Shown piece by piece: positions 9,855 through 18,407 of a stretch of 32,022 bases of DNA (position 1 is its first letter; each line of letters opens with the position of its first letter). The notes under the pieces are model-generated. The model made no database searches. It saw only the letters and a list, made by a program, of their open reading frames with translations, and had not been told where the DNA came from. The stretch is from NCBI GenBank assembly GCA_023334545.1, contig JAADVB010000215.1, positions 1 through 32,022 on the forward strand. Direction: 5' to 3'. The stretch comes from Salisapilia sapeloensis. Taxonomy: Eukaryota > Oomycota > Peronosporomycetes > Peronosporales > Salisapiliaceae. The translations under genes were made by a program, and so were the position numbers.

Positions 9855-10709
9855 ATGGGAAGTACATCGAGCAAAGAGCAGGACGCGAACCAAGCTGAGC
9901 TCGGGACGAATCCCCAAGGCTATGCTCTGCAACACCATCCGCAATACGGCAGTGTAAGCCGCCGAGCGTCTAGCAAAGCAGACTCGGATATGGACACGCC
10001 TGCAGCGCCTCCGTTCCAGGGCGAGGCCATGGACGTGGATCAGCCAGCTAGCTCGAGTGCCATGCTGTCCTCTGGCTCGAATTCATCTCACCAGCTCAAC
10101 GACCCTCCAGAGGACGAAAAGGTCGTCCCGAAAAGCGACGTCGTTCCCATGGTCTTCCGGTGGGAGCATGGCGGACGGAATGTCTACATCACCGGGACGT
10201 TCAATGGCTGGAGCAAGCAAGAGCCGATGCATCGTAGTGGCAACGACTTTACGTACATTACAGACTTGACTCGCGGGAAACATGCGTACAAGTTCGTGGT
10301 GGATGACGAATGGCGGTTTGCACCTGACCAACTGACCGTCGCGGACGTCGAAGGGAACGTGAATAACTTTGTCGATGTCTCGGACTTCGCTCCGTTATCG
10401 GATTTCGATTTCCTTGAAACGAAGCGCGTGCAAGAGGATTCGGATGAAAGTTACGGCCGGACGATTCCGGATGTGGATGAATATACGAAAGAACCACCAC
10501 CGCTACCTCCGCACTTACGGCATATTATCTTGAACAAAGCGCCACCAAGCGTCGACTGTCGCTTGTTACCAGTGCCACAACACGTTGCGCTTAACCACTT
10601 GTACTGCACGGCGATAAAGGACGGGATGATGGTCCTTGGGATCACGAACAGATATAAGCAAAAGTTTGTTACGACGGTCTACTACAGCCTCATGCCAGGC
10701 GCGAATTGA
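9855..10709 (+). CDS. PRKAB: AMPK / SNF1 complex beta subunit
   Basis: The beta subunit scaffolds the AMP-activated protein kinase trimer and binds glycogen. One exon codes for 284 aa. The start at 9855 gives MGSTSSK, a standard N-myristoylation signal that would tether the kinase to membranes; the upstream in-frame ATG at 9795 would bury it and is less likely. Residues about 98-177 form the CBM48 carbohydrate-binding module: PMVFRWEHGGRNVYITGTFN, then GWSKQEPMHRSGNDFTYITD, HAYKFVVDDEWRFAPDQ and GNVNNFVDV. Residues about 215-284 are the C-terminal ASC domain (PPPLPPHLRHIILN, VALNHLYCTAIKDGMMVLGI, RYKQKFVTTVYYSL). The N-terminal 90 residues are Ser/Gln/Asp-rich and probably disordered, with a RRASS phospho-site candidate. 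The gene converges on TMEM258 with 57 bases between stops. Confidence 0.96.
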   Translation: MGSTSSKEQDANQAELGTNPQGYALQHHPQYGSVSRRASSKADSDMDTPAAPPFQGEAMDVDQPASSSAMLSSGSNSSHQLNDPPEDEKVVPKSDVVPMVFRWEHGGRNVYITGTFNGWSKQEPMHRSGNDFTYITDLTRGKHAYKFVVDDEWRFAPDQLTVADVEGNVNNFVDVSDFAPLSDFDFLETKRVQEDSDESYGRTIPDVDEYTKEPPPLPPHLRHIILNKAPPSVDCRLLPVPQHVALNHLYCTAIKDGMMVLGITNRYKQKFVTTVYYSLMPGAN

Positions 10710-10766
10710 ACGATTGAATATACTTTTTTCCGTTTGAATTTCTTTTTCTTTTTCTTTTGGAGAGAC

Positions 10767-11045
10767 TTAGACGTAGATTTCTGCCCATAGGAAGAGGAAG
10801 AGTGTGCCAAAGCCAAGGAGGAACGATGCGATGATGGCGTACAGGAACTCGGCACTGATGCTCTTCACGGGAGCATTGCCTTGTGTGAAGAAGAGCGAGA
10901 CGAACGTCAGGCCCGAGAGGAGGAGCAGGACGGCGAGTGTGCCGTACTGTGCGGGTGGAACTGGACTTGTGTATGGGATTTCCTATGCATAGGTGAGCAT
11001 CGAGATGGACTGGAAGAGAGGAGAGTCGAGGACACGTACCATCAT
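10767..11045 (-). CDS. TMEM258: Oligosaccharyltransferase subunit TMEM258 / OST5
   Basis: This small ER membrane subunit belongs to the oligosaccharyltransferase that N-glycosylates proteins. Exon 1 is only two codons, ATG ATG at 11045-11040; a 57-nt intron (11039-10983) follows, then exon 2 at 10982-10767. The 73-aa product has the family's layout: YTSPVPPAQYGTLAVLLLL near the start, a first membrane helix, a short loop, and FLYAIIASFLLGFGTLFLFL followed by WAEIYV at the end, against human YTSPVNPA and MGFGVLFLLLWVGIYV. Only the exon 1 Met is missing from exon 2, so the two-codon exon is well supported. It starts 47 bases downstream of the pinin stop on the same strand. Confidence 0.92.
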
Positions 11046-11092
11046 ATTGCAAGTGGAAGATTGTGTGTGGAAAGAAAAGAAAAGAATTTAAA

Positions 11093-12487
11093 TTATTTAC
11101 TCTCTTCTGTCTCGAGGGCGGTCTGCAGGCGTTCCACAAGGACAGCCTTGAGGCCTTTCGTGTCAAGTCCTCTCGACTTGAGCTCTTCACGTAGCTCAAC
11201 GACCTTTAGCTTCGTCGGGTCGATAATTTCTTTCTCTATAGCAGCGTCCTCAGAGTCTACGTGCTTGCTTTCTTTCTCTTTCTTACTTTCCAACTCCCCC
11301 TGATTACTCTCCTTCTCAGACGCATTCTTAGGTACATCTGATTCTTTCATCTTGTCTTCATCCGCAGCAATGGACTCCATCTCCTCCTCTTGATTTCCAT
11401 CCTGCTTATCCTCCTTCTCAGGAGCATCAGACTCCATCTCCTCCTCCTGCTTCTTATTCTCAGATACCTTCTCCGAAGTATCTGATTCCATGCTCTCCTC
11501 TTTCTTTTCTTCTTGCGTCTCGTTGTTCTCAGAAACTTGCTTCTGAGGAACGTCTGATTCCTTCTTCTCCTCTCGAGCCTCGGCCTTAGCTTGCTCTCGC
11601 TTCGCCTTGGCCTGTGCCAGTAGCTCTTTCTTACTATCCACTTGCTTCTGGAATTTGGCTTCCAAGTCTTTCAATTGCGTCGCAAACGCTCGTTCCTTTC
11701 CTTGTTTCATCTCGTCCTGTGCTTCCATCGATGCATCCACAAGTGCTTTCGTCTCATTCGTGTGTTTCGCTGGTAGATAGTAGATTGCAGGACTTGCAGT
11801 CGTCTGGATGTACTGAGCATGCTCTCGACTCACTCGCATCGCTTGCAAGTGCTTGAGCTTCAATTTTGCTCGTTCTTCCTTCCACTCTAACTCGGTCGCT
11901 TCGACCGCTCTTTCATACTTTCGAACTTCCTTGTCCATCTCTGCGTACTTGGACATGAGCTCTGATTGTTCCTGATCTCGTTGCTCCACTTCCTGCAGCT
12001 TGGAGTCCTGACGCTGCAAGAGCTGCGTATCTCGCTCCAGACGCTGCTTGGCGCTGTCCAAGTGACTTAGCAGAGCGCCAAACATGCGTCGGCTACGTGC
12101 CATGCCGTCCTTCTGGGCATACGGAGCTAAGAGACGTTTGCGCTCTGTCGCTCGATCCGGAGCGCTCTTGCTCGTCTCCGGCGCGGCATCCGAGCCATTC
12201 GGTCGGGAAACCTACATGCAAGCTGTGACTACGCTGTCTAACTAGATATATCTCTAAGTACACGCACAGCAGAAGAAAGACGTTGTCGTTTATTATTATC
12301 TAGCTGCTTCTGGTGGGCTCGTTTGCCAAGGTTGCGTCGACCTTGAGGCTCGTCTTTCGAGTGTTCTGACAAATAGAGTAAGTAGATGCATATTAGAGGT
12401 CCAGATGTAGCCCATACGAGCATGTAGCTGATGTCGTTTTTTCGCAGCAAGTGCGATTTCTTGCTCCAGCGCGTGCTCTTCCTCCAT
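11093..12487 (-). CDS. PNN: Pinin-like splicing factor with C-terminal SAP domain
   Basis: Pinin is a nuclear protein of the exon-junction/ASAP-related splicing machinery. Exons are 12487-12418, 12365-12268 and 12211-11093; introns are 52 and 56 nt; the product is 428 aa. The N-terminal piece (MEEEHALEQEIALAAKKRHQ) is helical. The pinin/SDK/memA domain spans about residues 95-230: RRMFGALLSHLDSAKQRLER, then VRKYERAVEATELEWKEERA and IQTTASPAIYYLPAKHTNET. A long Glu/Lys/Ser stretch with repeated ESD and EEEMES units follows. The last 40 residues are a SAP DNA-binding motif (PTKLKVVELREELKSRGLDT and KGLKAVLVERLQTALE), which vertebrate pinin does not have to my knowledge. The start is the first ATG heading the helical segment. 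Confidence 0.88.
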
Positions 12488-12560
12488 CCGATAGGTATGC
12501 TTTGGACGTGTTCGATGACAAAGTTTCTACCCCAGATCTTGAACCGTCGGATACGGAGGC
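12488..12560. promoter_or_regulatory. 73-bp divergent promoter of pinin and B9D1
   Basis: Only 73 bases separate the start codons of pinin (minus) and B9D1 (plus). Both 5' UTRs and any core promoter must fit here or overlap the neighbouring gene. I see no clear TATA box. Confidence 0.45.
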
Positions 12561-13328
12561 ATGGACAAGATGCTTGCACGAGGCTTAGTACCTTTGTTGT
12601 CACCAACAAGAGGCACGACGAAGGAGGTGGAGGATATACCGACAGACTTTGGTGTCTATTGCAATGGACAGATACATTCCATCCAGGTACATTTTGTATT
12701 TAATAGATGGGAAGAGACAAGTATGACGTGGTAGATGGTAGTATCCTGGGATAAATAATGCCTATTGCCACTATACGTTCGTCTCTGGTGTCGACTGGAC
12801 GACCCAACGGGTATGTTGTAGCTTGCTGGTGTTTGGTTAGAGTACTGATGGGATGTAGGGCGCCGATCATGGTGTTTCGCAATTGGCGTATAAAGTTACG
12901 TCGAGTCCGTCGCTAGTGCTCAACTTTCCTATTGACATTGCGTACGCTAGTACCAATCCATTCGGATGGCCTCAGCTTATCGTTTGTGTCTACGGACTCG
13001 ACTTTTTTGGTCGAGATGTTGTTTTAGGGTATGGAAGTATGCGCTTGCCAACGCGTCCAGGCTCGTATGACCAGGAGGTCCTGCTCTTCCGACCAGTCTC
13101 CTCGTCTTTCCTACATCAGATCTATGCCTGGTTCTGGGGTTCTCCTCCGGAAGTATATTCTTTATCCTTTCATATCTATCTCGTATCTAATGTTATGTCT
13201 AGTTTGTCGATCCGACGTTCATTACACAAGGTAGAGACCGACAACTCACTCGCGTGACATCCAGTGGCCATGTCCAAGTCCAATTGAACATCACGACCAC
13301 GCACATGGAGTCATTTGGATACTCGTAA
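12561..13328 (+). CDS. B9D1: B9 domain protein 1 (ciliary transition zone)
   Basis: B9D1 is a C2-like protein of the Tectonic/MKS complex that gates the cilium base. Four exons, 12561-12686, 12742-12810, 12859-13152 and 13203-13328, are joined in phase 0 by introns of 55, 48 and 50 nt. They give 204 aa, the same length as human B9D1. The alignment is continuous: CNGQIHSIQYPGINNAYCHY, then TFVSGVDWTTQRGADHGVSQ, LVLNFPIDIAYASTNPFGWP, VYGLDFFGRDVVLGYGSMRL, YAWFWGSPPEFVDPTFITQG and VQLNITTTHMESFGYS. Exon 1 also adds about 30 unconserved residues before the B9 domain. It converges on the first cytidylyltransferase gene with 73 bases between stops. Confidence 0.95.
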
Positions 13329-13401
13329 GAAAAGAAAAGAGAGTCCAGCAAAAGAAAACAAAGCAAAGCCGATGCGAAAAAAGAAAAGAATCTTTTCATT
13401 C

Positions 13402-14416
13402 CTAACACAGTCCTTCTCTCGCCATTTCCGACAAACGTTCCGACATACGATCTTTCAATAGCTTTCGACGCTTCCGAAACGACGTGCGCTACATACAAAA
13501 GATCAATCTCATCTAAAAGAAAAAGAAAAAGAGAATCAGAACGTACCAACGGACCTTCTTTACTGAAGAGGTCGAGGAATCCATGCTGCATGTCTTCCGC
13601 TCTTCCCATCCACTTGTGCATCCACCCATCCACATCGTTGCGCACACGATCCAACGCCATGTCAAACTTGATACCTTGCTCCTTCATAAACGGCACATTC
13701 ATATCTTTACCGGTATACCCGCGCTTGAGGTTACGACGAATGTACGTGTCGTACTCAGCAATGATACGGATGATCAGATCGGATGTCGAGATGCCGTCCG
13801 TACGTCGCGTCTCGAGGAACTTGCCCATGGACTTGAGACGTGCGTACACATCTCCATCCGAAGCTTCTCCGGACGTATCCCCGTACGGAAGTGCGTCGTG
13901 GCACACGTAGTCGATCTGATGCTTGTCCATAAACTCATCGTTAATGACCCACGGTGCGTCTTCCACGACTTCATCGACCCATCGGCAATGACGTAGGGAT
14001 TCGTACCGCTCCTGATCGGTCATGACCGTCCGGCCCTTGAGTTTATGCGTCATCTCATCACTGCAGCAGCCGACGATCAAGTACGTGTTCGGGTATGATT
14101 CCTTACATTGCTGCAAGGCTTTGGCGTGGCCAAAGTGGAAGAGATCGAAGATGCCATCGGCATAGAGACGTAGCGGCCGGCCAGTCTTGCTGCCCGGGTC
14201 GCCCTCTTCAATGGGCTTACGGTATGGCTCCGGTTGCTCAGCTTCGTCTTCGTCTGAAGACGAAGAGGAAGAGTGGTGCTGACGCTGCGCCGCAGCTTCG
14301 GCGGTGGCTGCTGCAACGACAGCTCCGAGACGAGCACCCTCTTCGACTTCGTCGAGTGGAGGGGCATCATGTTCGGCTTCGTATTCGGACGCAGAGCGCT
14401 TCTTCCCTCGTGCCAT
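13402..14416 (-). CDS. PCYT1: Choline-phosphate cytidylyltransferase, copy 1
   Basis: This enzyme makes CDP-choline from CTP and phosphocholine, the rate-setting step of the Kennedy pathway to phosphatidylcholine. Exons are 14416-13547 and 13488-13402, with a 58-nt intron; the product is 318 aa. The catalytic core begins RLYADGIFDLFHFGHAKALQ with the HxGH nucleotide-binding signature, continues through GCCSDEMTHKLKGRTVMTDQ and VCHDALPYGDTSGEASDGDV, and closes with RRTDGISTSDLIIRII. The N-terminal 70 residues contain a poly-Ser/acidic stretch (HHSSSSSSDEDEAEQPEP) and a basic KKRSASEYE segment that could be a nuclear signal. The C-terminal exon is basic (SFRKRRKLLKDRM), with no long membrane helix. 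A close paralog lies 7.8 kb downstream on the same strand. Confidence 0.96.
13965..14056 (-). repeat. 92-bp tract identical in both cytidylyltransferase genes (copy 1)
   Basis: This 92-base stretch is identical base for base to 21802-21893, third codon positions included. It encodes the segment from KLKGRTVMTDQERYESLRHC into the WVDEVVE region. The sequences on either side differ at many silent sites. Confidence 0.9.
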
Positions 14417-14588
14417 GGTGAAGAGGCTGAAAAACGAGTTCTGAAGGTCTTCGTTTGCTACGGGGTTTTGTGGGACAGAAGGGAATAAATAATATTTTGT
14501 AGGACGACAGGTGGATGGTGTTTGTGATAGAATGCCACGATGGAGACTTGGACCAGCGGAGAGGGAGAGGATGGAGGCGTTTCAGCAT
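14367..14588 (-). other. Upstream reading frame overlapping the copy 1 cytidylyltransferase start
   Basis: An ATG at 14588-14586 opens a 73-codon frame that runs past the cytidylyltransferase ATG (14416) in a different frame and stops at 14367. If the transcript includes this ATG, ribosomes would have to skip it to make the enzyme. The ATG lies inside the 13-mer CATGATGAGGTGT (plus-strand reading), also found upstream of copy 2. Whether transcription starts this far upstream is unknown. The peptide is not similar to the one upstream of copy 2. Confidence 0.3.
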
Positions 14589-15368
14589 GATGAGGTGTGG
14601 GATAGTCTAGGTAGATACAGGTGGTAAGGGATATAGAGGTCAAGTGGAAATGGTAGGCTGACGGTGGTTGGATCATTTTACTTGTTGGTGTCTTTCGGTT
14701 TCTTCTTGTATGGGATAGGATGGAAATGACGAGCTCGTGGACTGTGTACTACTGTCAAGTGGCGTCGTACTCGTCGGTATGAAGAGCGTCGGAGTGTAGA
14801 TTCTACCAGTACATGTAGTTTTGTATCGTTTGCCTGTATTGCGTCAAGCATCATGGAAATAATGTTGGATACAAAACAATAATAAAGGATATAAAGCTAG
14901 AAAATAATTATCCACTGCTGGATGCTGAATGTTACGTCGGACTCGATCGCGTACGTATCCATGGAACGTTACTAGATGAGATCATTGAAATACGTCGTCG
15001 AAATTGTATCTGGAGAGGTGTTGACACTGATGCTTGTCTCTCCGCGGCACTTGTTGGAATGGTAACTCGATTACCATGACGGTAGTTTCAACTACAGACC
15101 GAACGCAAATACAAAACCTTTTTCCAATATATCAATATATCTCCCTATAAAGCATCCTGCAGTAGCTAGTGTACGCACTCTGTTCCTCTTGCATACAGTG
15201 AGCTCTAGACTTCATGCCCGTCCTTCCATCGTCTCCTTCGCATACATCTCCAATGATGTAGCACCACCATATCCATCTACAACTCTTCTATCTAAAAAAG
15301 ATTTCCATGAGCATTTCTACAAAGAAACACAAACAAAGATGGCCAAACGACATTCGACAAAATCATTT
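14417..15368. other. Intergenic region, 952 bases, no confident gene
   Basis: This is the upstream side of cytidylyltransferase copy 1 and the downstream side of RGP1. It contains the 13-mer shared with copy 2 (14586-14598) and a minus-strand upstream frame. An 86-codon open stretch on the plus strand (14819-15079) lacks a start ATG. A perfect 7-base inverted repeat with a 5-base loop lies at 15059-15077 (ATGGTAA-CTCGA-TTACCAT). The open stretch reads like protein (LLDAECYVGLDRVRIHGTLL) but resembles nothing I know, so I do not call a gene. Confidence 0.5.
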
Positions 15369-16523
15369 TTAAGCTAGACTTAGCACTTTTGCGCTACCCA
15401 TGTACATTCGATGCGGCACGCGGACACTTTTCTCCGTCTTGGCATTCACCGGCGGTTTGATCACCACCGGGACTTGCCATCGAAACGTCTGTGCACTCTC
15501 CTCCTGTCCTGCTGTCGTAAATTCAAACTTAATCGTCCACAAGAACGACACGAGATCCGTGCGGATTGTCGGCAAAGCGTCCGGCGGGAGTGTGAATCTC
15601 AAGTGCGTTTGCTTCACTCCTTTTGTCCGTTCGTGGAACGTCCCGACCTCCTTCGTCTGGACTACTCGAGACGGATCAAGAGACATGGACCCGAGCGTCT
15701 CCTCCAAGTGGAGCGCAGCTTTGACCTCCGAGCACGGGATGCTGGCGTTAGCAAAGTCAAAGACACCGAGGATCTCTTCACCAGGACCATAGGATTGTTT
15801 CGTTAGGATGAACTTCACGAGGTGACTGTTCTCTTTGCCAATGGTAAAGAGACTCGTCTGCGCTCGTTCCATCGTCTCCGTCTCGACACGTCCGTGCAGG
15901 AGAGATAAACGTAAATCAAACGGAACACTGCCTGAGGAGTTTTCACTAGTTACGCTACTATCTGTACTAGTTGCATGGCTGTTGGAAGCAGCTTGATCGA
16001 ACGAGTACTCGCTCCCGTAGATGTCTAGAGGCAGGTGAATCGATTGTGGTGTCTCCGTGATCGCTGTGATGGACAAGATGTAGAAGACACGAGCAGAGGT
16101 GCCTTTAAAGGTTGGACAGAGGTCGTTTGGAAGCGTCATGGAGAAATCCAACGGGCCACTGCTGTCGCTCTCGTCGCGATTGAACAGGATGACGGGAGAT
16201 GACTCGTAGATACATGCTCCAGTCTCACCGGAAAAGTCATTCATGCTCGGCATAGCTTTGGTGATGCTGCTGTCTGTACTAGAGGTCGTAGTATCGGCGT
16301 CTGCAATGACAGGCACGGATAATACGTTGCTATCGACTGTCACGTGGCCATGCAGTTTCGCAACGATATACTGCAATTCTAGGTTTTCTGCTGTGATTCC
16401 CTGAAACTGTAGGACGCCACGAACAGGATCCCCTGGTCGAAAGTACTTGGAACTAAGCTTGGCGCTCAATAGAGAGCTTGCATCTTCCCCACTCATCGAG
16501 CTCATTTGCGATCTCATTTGCAT
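15369..16523 (-). CDS. RGP1: RGP1-like partner of the RAB6 GEF complex
   Basis: RGP1 with RIC1 activates the Golgi GTPase RAB6/Ypt6. One exon codes for 384 aa (human 391). The fold is arrestin-like. Visible matches are YFRPGDPVRGVLQFQGI at the N-terminus, the mid-region FKGTSARVFYILSITAITET, KFILTKQSYGPGEEILGVFD with HLEETLGSMSLDP, and RTDLVSFLWTIKFEFTT with FRWQVPVVIKPPV at the C-terminus. Two Ser/Thr-rich insertions, near residues 75-95 and 185-200, are probably surface loops. Several Met codons lie close together at the start (MQMRSQMSSM), so the exact initiator is open. It is divergent from TFIIB with 193 bases between starts. Confidence 0.85.
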   Translation of the reverse strand: MQMRSQMSSMSGEDASSLLSAKLSSKYFRPGDPVRGVLQFQGITAENLELQYIVAKLHGHVTVDSNVLSVPVIADADTTTSSTDSSITKAMPSMNDFSGETGACIYESSPVILFNRDESDSSGPLDFSMTLPNDLCPTFKGTSARVFYILSITAITETPQSIHLPLDIYGSEYSFDQAASNSHATSTDSSVTSENSSGSVPFDLRLSLLHGRVETETMERAQTSLFTIGKENSHLVKFILTKQSYGPGEEILGVFDFANASIPCSEVKAALHLEETLGSMSLDPSRVVQTKEVGTFHERTKGVKQTHLRFTLPPDALPTIRTDLVSFLWTIKFEFTTAGQEESAQTFRWQVPVVIKPPVNAKTEKSVRVPHRMYMGSAKVLSLA

Positions 16524-16716
16524 GCTGTAGGATTCACATACAAATTTCCAGTAGTTTTGTTTTATACATTTCTGAAGGTTTATTTTACTTCACAGGTTTC
16601 AGACATCAAAATATTGTAGCATTATATGAAATATAAAAGGGTTATGCTGAAAGAAAGAGTAGGAGGCGACTGGCCGAGCTCGAAAAGCAGCATCGTACCC
16701 GAGTACGAGTGAAGAG

Positions 16717-17634
16717 ATGAACGGCGGCGAGTGTGGGTCCTGTGGCAGTTTGGACGTGGTCACGGACTATGGCGCCGGGGATGTCGTCTGCCGCGGATGT
16801 GGACTTGTGCTTGGCGAGCGAATTGTGGACGACACGGCGGAATGGCGGACGTTTAGTAACGACGATCGCGGCGACCAAGGGACGAAATCTCGTGTCGGAG
16901 AGATGTCGTCGAAAGAGCAGCGGCTGCACGGGTCTGACCTCACCACTTATTTAGTCGATCAACCGACATCCACAGCCTCCTCCTCAGAATCGCGACCGCA
17001 TAAGCGACCGAAAATCACACAAGAGAGTTCCGAGACGAAACGCATGAAGCGGAATTTAAGTCGTATTCAAGATTTAGCCGAAGAGTTATCTCTACCACAG
17101 CAGATTGCCGACATGGGATTGGACGTGTATGAGCGCGCTGAAGCAAAGGGTATGAGTGTCCGAGGCCCTGAGCACGAAAGTGTGAGTGCTGCTTGTGTCT
17201 TCATCGCTTGCCGTCAATCCGGCAACGCTCGATCGATGTACGAAGTCGCACAGGCTTCCGGCGTCCCCAAACGGAAACTTGGGAAATCGTTCTTGAAGTT
17301 GACGCGCGAGCTGTCGATCGAGATGACGCAGCCGACGACGGAAGAGTACGTCCGGCGGTTCGCATCACGTCTGAATCTGTCGATGAAGACCCAGACGATC
17401 GCGTACGATGTTGCTCGAAAGGCAGGGAAGCTCGGATTGGCAACTGGCAAGTCGCCTGTTGCTGTTGCCGCATCTGTGTTGTATCTTGCAGCTGCGTATA
17501 CGGATTCGAAGCGTTCGATTGAAGAGATTAGCACCGTTTCAAGTATAGGCGCCAAGAGCGTCAAGACGGTGTGCAAGGAGTTGAACAAGAGCCGGATGGT
17601 GCTCTTTGAAGGTGTATTGAAAGAGGTAAGTTAG
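16717..17634 (+). CDS. GTF2B: Transcription initiation factor TFIIB
   Basis: TFIIB bridges TBP and RNA polymerase II and helps set the start site. The 305-aa frame begins with a zinc ribbon (C6, C9, C25, C28), followed by the B-reader region EWRTFSNDDRGDQGTKSRVG. Two cyclin folds follow, with SAACVFIACRQSGNARSMYE and LKLTRELSIEMTQPTTEEYV, then KLGLATGKSPVAVAASVLYL and SIGAKSVKTVCKELNKSRM. A Ser-rich linker (residues about 85-105) separates the ribbon from the cores. The last codons, GAG GTA AGT TAG, match a splice donor exactly. Spliced versions with an added 3' exon can be drawn, but that exon would run antisense through GOLGA7 exon 3, so the simple stop at 17634 is preferred. Confidence 0.9.
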   Translation: MNGGECGSCGSLDVVTDYGAGDVVCRGCGLVLGERIVDDTAEWRTFSNDDRGDQGTKSRVGEMSSKEQRLHGSDLTTYLVDQPTSTASSSESRPHKRPKITQESSETKRMKRNLSRIQDLAEELSLPQQIADMGLDVYERAEAKGMSVRGPEHESVSAACVFIACRQSGNARSMYEVAQASGVPKRKLGKSFLKLTRELSIEMTQPTTEEYVRRFASRLNLSMKTQTIAYDVARKAGKLGLATGKSPVAVAASVLYLAAAYTDSKRSIEEISTVSSIGAKSVKTVCKELNKSRMVLFEGVLKEVS

Positions 17635-17714
17635 AGTAGACGAAAAGGAAACATGATAAGGTAAGCTGGGGCTACTTGCAGGTAATGTTTCTTTTTCCTC
17701 TCTCTCGTATAAGT

Positions 17715-18254
17715 TCATTCGTACAGAATGCGACAGATGTCCAGAGATGACTGTCGACGACATGGAGATCGATGGAATCGCCAGAGAAGGTCGTGACACA
17801 CCAGTTCGCGGCGACTATTGAGTCGCTGGAGCTCGAGCTGCATACTTTCTTCAAGCTACTTTGAAAATGATTTGTATAGACGGTAGCTAGTAGAGTAGAA
17901 TAGGAAGAAGTACTTGACTTGTGCATGGCTCATGGAAAAGTAGGGAAGCACCCAATGTAGAGAGACAGCAGAGGTAGCCACATGCAAAGCATGACATACA
18001 TGGATAGTAGTCGTCTAGTGTCTGGTTGATAATAGAGATACCATGTGCAAACTCCTTTCGGCTCACTACAGCTTAAATGGTCAATAGATACTTGTTGAAA
18101 GCAATGGAAACTTGTTACTGATGCCGCTGAGTGCGTCCGGAAAGGTTGTATCGAAGCTGGAGGGAAACGCAGTGACTGTCTGTATGCCTGTACTTGGTAT
18201 CTTTGCAAGGACGACGATGGTCGGTAGCGTACCAAGCAGCACTTCCTTGGACAT
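17715..18254 (-). CDS. GOLGA7: GOLGA7 / ERF4-family protein (palmitoyltransferase partner)
   Basis: GOLGA7/ERF4 proteins stabilise DHHC palmitoyltransferases such as the RAS acyltransferase. The gene is only visible after splicing: exons 18254-18119, 18065-17914 and 17855-17715, with introns of 53 and 58 nt that both begin GTA and end TAG. The product is 142 aa, matching the family (human 137). The exon junctions rebuild the domain: [39 protein letters not shown], the Cys-rich [20 protein letters not shown], then [20 protein letters not shown] and a C-terminal [10 protein letters not shown]. Human counterparts are [35 protein letters not shown] and VIEITIYED. The ATG at 18254 has a good context. 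Its stop is 80 bases from the TFIIB stop (convergent), and it is divergent from RAD6. Confidence 0.85.
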
Positions 18255-18407
18255 TGTCGACGCCTTTTCAAGATCGCAGCGACCTGCTCGTGCTTTTACC
18301 GTGGGAGACAGTATAGTTGGAAATCTGGAAGCATCTATAGAGCGTTTCCTACGGTACTTGTGGCCGAGGAACAAACACAGCAAAGCACAAAGTATAGTAG
18401 AGACAAC

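Noticed and set aside
17626-17821. Extra 3' exons for TFIIB after the GTAAGT at 17626
   Set aside because: The longer version runs antisense through the well-supported GOLGA7 exon 3, and neither added peptide resembles a TFIIB C-terminus.
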